Part shown: one piece after another, positions 51,232 through 56,504 of the stretch | How the letters are laid out: each line of letters begins with the position of its first letter | Numbering within the stretch: the stretch's first letter is position 1 | Assembly (NCBI GenBank): GCA_027486765.1 | Contig: JAIXOO010000451.1 | Coordinates: forward strand, 1-56,504 | Origin: Saprospiraceae bacterium | GTDB taxonomy: Bacteria > Bacteroidota > Bacteroidia > Chitinophagales > Saprospiraceae | Reading direction: 5' to 3' | DNA: 56,504 nt | Program-made: the position numbers and the translations under genes | The notes under the pieces: generated by a model | Databases searched by the model: none | Told to the model about the DNA's origin: nothing | What the model saw: only the letters and a program-made list of their open reading frames with translations

Positions 51232-51262
51232 TTTGAATTTTAAAATAATTGGTGTAAATTTG
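51232..51262 (+). promoter_or_regulatory. Bacteroidota-type promoter of the radical SAM gene
   Basis: TTTG (51232-51235) and TAAATTTG (51255-51262) are separated by exactly 19 bp. Both match the -33/-7 consensus (TTTG, TAnnTTTG) of primary sigma promoters in Bacteroidota. The start would be near 51268, just inside the hairpin that follows. Confidence 0.6.
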
Positions 51263-51320
51263 AAAATATTACCCAACGGCCACTGGGCGAAGTCGAAGTG
51301 CGTTGGGTAATATTTTCAAA
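51259..51320. other. 20-bp perfect hairpin in the leader of the radical SAM gene
   Basis: TTTGAAAATATTACCCAACG (51259-51278) pairs perfectly with 51301-51320; the loop is 22 nt. The left arm overlaps the -7 box and the right arm ends 8 bp before the ATG. It may stop transcription from the upstream gene or hide the start region of the downstream gene. Confidence 0.75.
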
Positions 51321-51328
51321 TCCACAAC

Positions 51329-52390
51329 ATGCCAGAAACGCCCTACTTCAAAGGCCGCGGAGCCCAAATCAATACGCCCAATCCGTACCACAAACTCGTG
51401 TACGATAGTGCGCCTATTCCGGCTGAAGAATGGGAAGAGAGCCTGCAATTGCCCACCGAGTACATTGAAGTATATCCCAAAACTATACTCAATAAAGTAG
51501 AAAGTGAAGATGTCGGCATGGGTTTTTCGCTCAATCCCTACCAGGGTTGCGAGCATGGCTGCATTTATTGCTATGCCCGCAACACCCATACTTATTGGGG
51601 TTACAGCGCCGGGATGGATTTTGAGCAAAAAATACTGGTCAAAAAAGATGTGCCCCACTTGTTGACCGAAGCCATCCGCAAGCCTACCTGGAAGGCGGTG
51701 CCCCTAATGTTGTCAGGCAATACCGATTGTTACCAACCCGCTGAACGAGAATATAAAATTACCCGCCAAATCCTGGAAGTGCTGTGGAAATACCGCCACC
51801 CGGTGGGTATGATTACCAAAAATAGCCTCATTTTGCGGGATTTGGACCTCTTGAAACAATTGGCTTCTGAAAACCTGGTGCATGTATGCCTGTCCATCAC
51901 CACCTTGGATGAAGACCTGCGCAGGGTACTGGAACCTAGGACTGCTTCGGTGAACAGCCGCTTTAAAACCTTAAAAACCCTGGCTGACAATGGTATCCCG
52001 GTCATGGCCATGTTGGCTCCAATTATTCCGGGCTTGAATGACCATGAATTGATTCCGATGGCCGAAAAAGCGGCGGAGATGGGGGCAGGGGCCATAGGGT
52101 ATCAAATCGTGCGCCTCAATGGAGATGTTGGGCCCATTTTTGAAGACTGGGTACACAAAGCGCTGCCTGATCGTGCTGAGCGGGTGCTCAACCGCATCCG
52201 TGACTGCCACAAGGGCCAGCTCAATGACAGTCGCCCGGGTGTCCGCATGCGGGGTGATGGAAAAATTGCGGACATCATTGCCCAGCAGTACCAATTGGCC
52301 AAAAAGTTGTACTTCAAGGATAAAAAACTACCCGCTTACAACCTGGAATTGCATCAACAATTCAAAAATGGGCAGTTGAGTTTGTTTTAG
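51329..52390 (+). CDS. PA0069-family radical SAM protein
   Basis: A 353-residue radical SAM enzyme related to SplB-like proteins. The cluster motif is Cys74-x3-Cys78-x2-Cys81 (CEHGCIYCYARN). Characteristic stretches are GMGFSLNPYQG, SGNTDCYQPAE, KNSLILRDLDLL, EPRTASVNSRF and PIIPGLNDHELIPMAEKA. The family is widespread, but its substrate is unknown; nucleic-acid repair has been suggested for relatives. The gene has its own promoter-like sequence and leader hairpin. The Uma2-family gene follows 34 bp downstream and may be co-transcribed. Confidence 0.92.
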   Translation: MPETPYFKGRGAQINTPNPYHKLVYDSAPIPAEEWEESLQLPTEYIEVYPKTILNKVESEDVGMGFSLNPYQGCEHGCIYCYARNTHTYWGYSAGMDFEQKILVKKDVPHLLTEAIRKPTWKAVPLMLSGNTDCYQPAEREYKITRQILEVLWKYRHPVGMITKNSLILRDLDLLKQLASENLVHVCLSITTLDEDLRRVLEPRTASVNSRFKTLKTLADNGIPVMAMLAPIIPGLNDHELIPMAEKAAEMGAGAIGYQIVRLNGDVGPIFEDWVHKALPDRAERVLNRIRDCHKGQLNDSRPGVRMRGDGKIADIIAQQYQLAKKLYFKDKKLPAYNLELHQQFKNGQLSLF

Positions 52391-52424
52391 AATCTTTGTA
52401 ACTTGTGCTGATAAATTCCGAACC

Positions 52425-53006
52425 ATGACGATTACTGCAAGTCAAATTTTTACCATCGAGGAATACCTGGAGTTAGAAGCACATAGTCTATCTAAACACG
52501 AGTACCATAACGGAAAAATAATCGAGATGGCGGGAGGAACTACAACCCATAACCAATTGGCATTGATCGTTGGTGCTGAAATCTTAATGGCAGTTCGGAA
52601 TCAGGATAAGATTTTTCAGGTGTACAATAGCGACATGAAAATCTGGGTTGAGGTAATCAATCGCTTTCTGTATCCCGATGCTGTAGCTGTAGCCTTGAAA
52701 CCAGAATATTATAACAACCGCCGCGATATCATAACTAACCCTCTGTTGATTGTGGAGGTTACTTCCTCAAGCACTCAAGGTTATGATACCAATAGTAAAT
52801 TTAGCTATTACCGCAGCATCCCCAGTTTCTCAGAATACTTATTGGTGAGCCAGGAGCAGCATCATGTGTCACGTTTCTTTCGTGAAGCGCCAGACCTTTG
52901 GCGTACTTCTGATTATTACAACCTGGAAGACATGATTCCCTTACAATCTATGGGCCTGGAAATCCCAATGATGGGCATTTACAAAGGAGTGGATTTAAAT
53001 CCTTAA
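52425..53006 (+). CDS. Uma2/DUF820 family putative nuclease
   Basis: A 193-residue PD-(D/E)XK-fold protein. It has FTIEEYLELE and KHEYHNGKIIEMAGGTTTHNQL at the N-terminus. The catalytic-site strand motif FLYPDAVAVAL is followed by LLIVEVTSSSTQGYDTNSKFSYYRSIPS. The Asp of YPD and Glu of VEV fit the nuclease triad. Such genes are very abundant in cyanobacteria and some Bacteroidota; the function is unknown, possibly linked to mobile DNA. Its stop touches that of the convergent flavoprotein with no gap. Confidence 0.88.
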   Translation: MTITASQIFTIEEYLELEAHSLSKHEYHNGKIIEMAGGTTTHNQLALIVGAEILMAVRNQDKIFQVYNSDMKIWVEVINRFLYPDAVAVALKPEYYNNRRDIITNPLLIVEVTSSSTQGYDTNSKFSYYRSIPSFSEYLLVSQEQHHVSRFFREAPDLWRTSDYYNLEDMIPLQSMGLEIPMMGIYKGVDLNP

Positions 53007-54233
53007 TTATCCCTCAGGTCTAGCCATGGCCTCACCTGCAATCCAACCACCCGTCCAGGCTGCCTGAAAGTTAAAACCGCCCGTAATGGCGTCAATGTTG
53101 AGCACTTCACCAGCAAAAAACAACCCTGGAAACAATTTGCTTTCGAAGGTTTTAAAATCCACCTCTTTCAAATCCACACCACCAGCCGTCACAAATTCTT
53201 CCTTGAAGGTACTTTTGCCATTGACTTGAAAACGCCCTTGGGTCAATTCTTCGGACAAAATCTGGATTTCTTTTTTGCTCAAATCCGCCCAACGTTTGTC
53301 CTCGCGAATGCCTGCGGCTTGTACGAGGCGTTTCCACAAGCGGTTGGCCAAGCCAAATTGAGCATTGGCCATCACCATTTTGCGGCCATCCTCTTGTTTT
53401 AAAGTTTCCAGGTCTTCGCGGGTGCTTTCCATTTTGGACATGATCCAGTTGACGCGTACTACAAAACGGTAGTTCAGGGCGGCCAATTCCCGGGCGCCCC
53501 AGGCCGACAGCTTTAAAATGGCAGGCCCACTCAAGCCCCAATGGGTGATCAACAAGGGGCCGGAACTGCGCAACTTTTGCCCTTCCACCTGCACTTCGGC
53601 CAGTGGAACAGATACGCCCAAAAGGTCACTCAAGCGGGCATCTTTGATGTTGAAGGTAAATAAGGACGGAACTGGAGGGACGATTTGATGCCCCAATTTG
53701 GCCAACAAATCCCACATACTCGGCGCACTACCCGTAGCCAGCATCACCTTATGCGCATGCAAGGTTTGGTTATGGGTTTCGATAACCCAGGTTTTGCCTA
53801 TCTGAGTAGGCGCTTTGATGTTTTTGAGTGGGGTATTGGTGTACACTTTTACCCCGGCTTTGCGGGCAGCGCTCCAAAGGCAATCGACCACAGTTTGGGA
53901 GTCATCGCTGGTGGGGAACATACGACCATCTTCTTCAATTTTTGTGGGTACGCCTCTTTTTTCAAACCAGTCGATGGTGTCGCCGCAGGCAAAGCGATTG
54001 AAGGGACCGAGCATTTCCTTTTCGCCCCGAGGGTAAAATTTGCTGAGTTCACGCGGGACAAAACAGGCGTGGGTCAGGTTGCAACGCCCACCACCGGATA
54101 CCTTAACCTTACCGAGCACATCCTTACTTTTTTCCAAAATAATGACCTGGGCGCTCGGATCACATTCGGCTGCCCTGATGGCTGTAAAGAACCCGGCAGC
54201 ACCGCCACCAATGATGATGATCGTTTGAGTCAT
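53007..54233 (-). CDS. HI0933-family NAD(P)/FAD-dependent flavoprotein (YhiN/BaiN-like)
   Basis: A 408-residue flavoprotein. The N-terminal IIIIGGGAAGFFTAIRAAE is the FAD motif; the ATG at 54233 places it correctly, while the longer in-frame start at 54314 would add 27 residues that overlap the repeat. KVSGGGRCNLTHA and GGVDLKEVDFKTFESKLFPGLFFAGEVLNIDAITGGFNFQAAWTGGW are hallmark stretches of the family. The enzyme is a general flavin oxidoreductase with an unknown physiological substrate. Its stop directly adjoins that of the Uma2 gene. Confidence 0.93.
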   Translation of the reverse strand: MTQTIIIIGGGAAGFFTAIRAAECDPSAQVIILEKSKDVLGKVKVSGGGRCNLTHACFVPRELSKFYPRGEKEMLGPFNRFACGDTIDWFEKRGVPTKIEEDGRMFPTSDDSQTVVDCLWSAARKAGVKVYTNTPLKNIKAPTQIGKTWVIETHNQTLHAHKVMLATGSAPSMWDLLAKLGHQIVPPVPSLFTFNIKDARLSDLLGVSVPLAEVQVEGQKLRSSGPLLITHWGLSGPAILKLSAWGARELAALNYRFVVRVNWIMSKMESTREDLETLKQEDGRKMVMANAQFGLANRLWKRLVQAAGIREDKRWADLSKKEIQILSEELTQGRFQVNGKSTFKEEFVTAGGVDLKEVDFKTFESKLFPGLFFAGEVLNIDAITGGFNFQAAWTGGWIAGEAMARPEG

Positions 54234-54257
54234 GATTAATGTAGAGAAGATTGTTGA

Positions 54258-54376
54258 ACCAAAGCGACATTTTATTAGCACAAAGAAAACACAAAGGGGG
54301 CACAAAGGACACAAAGTTAGACGCTGACGACGCTTCGCTTGGTGTCCTTTGTGCCCCCTTGGTGTCCTTTGAGCTA
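54258..54376. repeat. Dispersed inverted repeat, CACAAAG family, copy 2
   Basis: Left words CACAAAGGGGGCACAAAGGA pair with TCCTTTGTGCCCCCTTGGTG on the right. The loop TTAGACGCTGACGACGCTTC matches the loop of 34832-34950 in most positions. The conserved flank ACCAAAGCGACATTTTATTA is also shared. It fills the gap between the flavoprotein start and the OmpA-like gene end. Confidence 0.85.
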
Positions 54377-54395
54377 ATCAATCGCTTTAGTACGC

Positions 54396-55334
54396 TTAGT
54401 TAGGCACTTTAGCAGGATTCAGCAAGTCATAAAACTGATCCAGCTTAGGCATGATGATGATGCGGGTGCGGCGGTTGGTAGAACGGCCTTCCTCGGTTGT
54501 ATTGGTTGCCAGGGCGTTGAATTCCCCACGGCCAGCGGCAATCAATTTGTTTGGGTCAACTTTGTGCGTAACCTGCAAAGTGCGGACTACTGCAGTTGCG
54601 CGTTTTACACTCAAGTCCCAGTTGTCGTCGATACAAGCGGTTTTGATTGGCTTGTTGTCGGTGTAGCCTTCAACCATTACTTCCAAATCAGGGCGGGATT
54701 GGAGGATTTTGGCGATTTTGCCCAACACTTCATTCGCTTTGGTCGTCATGGTTGCACTACCGGATTGGAAAAGCATCTTATCAGACAGGTTGACAAACAC
54801 CACGGTTTTGTCCACTTTTACGTCTACATCTTTGTCATCCAAGCCTTCTTTCAGTACTCCTTTCAGGTTGACGGCCAGGGCCAGGTTGATGGAGTCAGCA
54901 CGGGTACGCGCCGCTTGCAGCAGGTGGATGTACTTGTCCTTTTTCTCCAGTTGAGACAAAGTTTCTTTGATGTTGTCGTTGGCTGAAGAAGAGATTTTGG
55001 TTAAGTCAGTTACGGTATTCAGTTGTTTTTCCCGTTGAGACTTCAGGTCGGCGATTTGCGCCTTGAGGTCATTGATTTGTTCTTCGCGCAGTTGTAGCGC
55101 ACCTGAACCTGTACGGATGTCACCACCTAGTCTTTCTTTTTCCTTTTCACAAGCGGCCAAACGACTCATGTACTCATTGAGGCTAGCCCCCAATTTACCC
55201 AGGTCCTTGTTCGCAGCATCCAACTGGGTTTTTAGGTCGGCCTGCATGGCGAGGTACTCTTTTTTCATGACACAGGAAGAAAATGTCAGGCAGAGGAAGC
55301 AAAAGAAAGCAAGATTTGTTGCTGTCGATCTCAT
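54396..55334 (-). CDS. OmpA/MotB-family lipoprotein with coiled coil
   Basis: A 312-residue lipoprotein (lipobox TFSSC, Cys21). About residues 25-150 form a long coiled coil with heptad-like charged repeats (LKTQLDAANKDLGKLGASL, INDLKAQIADLKSQREKQL). The C-terminal OmpA-like peptidoglycan-binding domain (about 185-300) holds LFQSGSATMTTKANEVL, VEGYTDNKPI and NRRTRIIIMP. The Cys-containing insertion KTACIDDNWDLSVKRA is typical of Bacteroidota members. It should tether the envelope to peptidoglycan. It is monocistronic, followed by a CACAAAG repeat. Confidence 0.92.
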   Translation of the reverse strand: MRSTATNLAFFCFLCLTFSSCVMKKEYLAMQADLKTQLDAANKDLGKLGASLNEYMSRLAACEKEKERLGGDIRTGSGALQLREEQINDLKAQIADLKSQREKQLNTVTDLTKISSSANDNIKETLSQLEKKDKYIHLLQAARTRADSINLALAVNLKGVLKEGLDDKDVDVKVDKTVVFVNLSDKMLFQSGSATMTTKANEVLGKIAKILQSRPDLEVMVEGYTDNKPIKTACIDDNWDLSVKRATAVVRTLQVTHKVDPNKLIAAGRGEFNALATNTTEEGRSTNRRTRIIIMPKLDQFYDLLNPAKVPN

Positions 55335-55568
55335 CGTTGTATGGTTTATTGAATAAGTTGAAATCGTGGTTTAACATACCAACCTTACCAAAGACAAATA
55401 GTTTTTGCGTTGGTAACTTGATTTGAATCGGCTTGTTGCGTGAGAGTCGGAGTGGTGAAGATAAGGCTGAGTTGTGGAATGGGCAAATTATTTGCGGTGA
55501 GGTGTAGAAAATTAGCAGTTTTTCTTTTAGCTACCTTTCTGTTCTACCACTTTACACTTTCCAGTTAT
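55335..55568. other. Gap without gene
   Basis: A 234-bp gap between the OmpA-type gene start and the end of the discoidin/LamG gene. It must hold the OmpA promoter. I see no clear palindrome, RNA gene or ORF with a recognisable product in it. Confidence 0.6.
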
Positions 55569-56504
55569 CTACTGTGTTCTTTTTGTTTTAGGCTTGGTCT
55601 GTAACAAAAGTTTAGCAATTTCCACTTCCCCCAGCGCATAGTCGTACATGCGCAACGACGCCATCAGCCCCGTGTAATTTTCCCCAGTATCCGAAGCTCC
55701 GATAATGATTTTAGCCTTGTCAATGGCGGAAGCCAGGGTCATGATCTGCGCATTGTCCAAAACGCCGTCGACATAGATTTTTTCGACTACACCATCAAAG
55801 GTAAGCACAATATGGTGCCACTTATTTTCTTCAGGTACTTTTTTGTAGCGCATGTCAAAATGGCCATCCATGTGGGCGGCTGCGCCGTAGTTTCCGCTAT
55901 TGTAGAACAAAGCATTGTAAGAATTGGCGAGGTAAAACTCCGTGCGGTCGCACCAGGAAGCCAGACAACCTCCTTCTTTGGCAACTTTGGGCGTTTTCAC
56001 CCAAGTTGCCACTGTATACGCACCATTCCAGGCCAGGCTGCGGGGCACGGGGACTTTTTCGAGGGTTAGGGCACCATTTGTAAAAGCGATTGCTTTGATC
56101 CCGGTTTCCGGGTCTTGCTCGATTTTGACTTCGCCACTTTTTGTGAAAAAACCACCGATGGATCCCCGATTCGGCAGGGTAGTGAAGCTGTTGGTAGCTG
56201 AGCTTTTATCTAGGTTTAGATCAATCAACAACTTTTTTGAACTGGCAATGCCCGGTCCTTCTGCAGATGATTTATTGTGAAGATTCAAAGGGATGTCAAA
56301 CAAGGAACCGTATACCTTCATGTTCCAAACTGCGGCAAAAAGCCCGGTTTTTTCAGTGCCCAAAACGGTTAATTTGAGATAGCGAGCGGTGACATTTTTG
56401 TCATCAATCATTGGGCTTCCTGGCGTTCGGTTTTTGGAACGATCGGCATACATGGCCCATTTTTTTCCGTCTGATGAGTATTCAATTTTGTATTGGTAGT
56501 AGTA
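55569..56504 (-). CDS. Discoidin (F5/8 type C)-LamG protein, 5' end outside window
   Basis: The frame is open to the right edge, so the start lies beyond it; an internal ATG at 56453 is not the true start. The first residues seen (YQYKIEYSSDGKKWAMYADRS) and the following VTARYLKLTVLG belong to an F5/8 type C (discoidin) domain. After a linker, the C-terminal ~190 residues are a LamG/concanavalin-like domain (AWNGAYTVATWVKTP, KWHHIVLTFDGVVEKIYVDGVL, ASLRMYDYALGEVEIAKLL). Such pairs often end large Bacteroidota glycoside hydrolases or sulfatases, so the missing N-terminal part may be catalytic. The gene is on the minus strand. Confidence 0.85.
   Translation of the reverse strand, partial: YYYQYKIEYSSDGKKWAMYADRSKNRTPGSPMIDDKNVTARYLKLTVLGTEKTGLFAAVWNMKVYGSLFDIPLNLHNKSSAEGPGIASSKKLLIDLNLDKSSATNSFTTLPNRGSIGGFFTKSGEVKIEQDPETGIKAIAFTNGALTLEKVPVPRSLAWNGAYTVATWVKTPKVAKEGGCLASWCDRTEFYLANSYNALFYNSGNYGAAAHMDGHFDMRYKKVPEENKWHHIVLTFDGVVEKIYVDGVLDNAQIMTLASAIDKAKIIIGASDTGENYTGLMASLRMYDYALGEVEIAKLLLQTKPKTKRTQ

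Noticed and set aside
52425-53006. Uma2 gene considered as part of a toxin-antitoxin or defence module
   Set aside because: Its neighbours are a radical SAM gene and a housekeeping flavoprotein; no antitoxin-like small gene or defence gene is adjacent.

Overview
The window reads as one contiguous chromosomal stretch of a member of the Bacteroidota, most likely the Saprospiria (Haliscomenobacter/Lewinella-like). The lineage is inferred from a type IX secretion C-terminal sorting domain, many lipoproteins with Bacteroidota-style lipoboxes, a DUF5686/carboxypeptidase-regulatory-like protein, a Y_Y_Y/LuxR carbohydrate sensor-regulator, an OmpA-type lipoprotein, and promoters of the TTTG/TAnnTTTG type. 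No tRNA, rRNA, CRISPR array, insertion sequence or phage gene was seen. The species assignment is an inference.

Region 1 (42-19176) is a beta-1,3-glucan (laminarin/callose/curdlan-like) utilisation locus. Eight minus-strand genes form what looks like one operon. In transcription order they are: a GH2-type TIM-barrel glycosidase fused to a putative outer-membrane beta-barrel; a multi-module glucan-binding lipoprotein; a GH16 laminarinase lipoprotein; a large cytoplasmic GH149/GH161-type beta-1,3-glucan phosphorylase; a GH17-like lipoprotein; a GPH/MFS sugar symporter; a cytoplasmic GH17-like glucanase; and a T9SS-secreted protein made of repeated binding modules. A divergent one-protein sensor/regulator (16321-19176) faces the operon. 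No SusC/SusD pair lies in the window, so the barrel-fused glycosidase is a candidate for the outer-membrane entry step.

Region 2 (19265-22644) is an arsenic-resistance operon: arsR, a metallophosphoesterase, DUF6428, arsC (LMW-PTP type) and an ACR3 efflux pump. Region 3 (22917-34760) is metabolic: cytidine deaminase, saccharopine-dehydrogenase-like protein, FAD oxidoreductase, PHB-depolymerase-like esterase, flippase, the carboxynorspermidine dehydrogenase/decarboxylase pair for spermidine-type polyamines, PrmC, a PGM1-related ATP-grasp peptide ligase and an ornithine-cyclodeaminase-family protein.

Region 4 (34971-42565) holds a FHS-type sugar MFS transporter, a Dabb protein, an aldo/keto reductase, a phytanoyl-CoA dioxygenase-like protein, an AraC regulator and an IorAB-type molybdenum hydroxylase. 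Region 5 (42736-56504) holds a minimal protein-kinase-like protein, an acyl-CoA dehydrogenase under a pair of identical palindromes, SIMPL-like, DUF5686, radical SAM, Uma2, HI0933-family and OmpA proteins, and a discoidin/LamG protein cut by the right edge.

The intergenic spaces are unusual. At least four families of dispersed long inverted repeats, with different sequence themes but the same architecture, recur in 2-3 copies each within 56 kb. They mostly lie between convergent genes or just downstream of genes, and one sits between the two polyamine genes.
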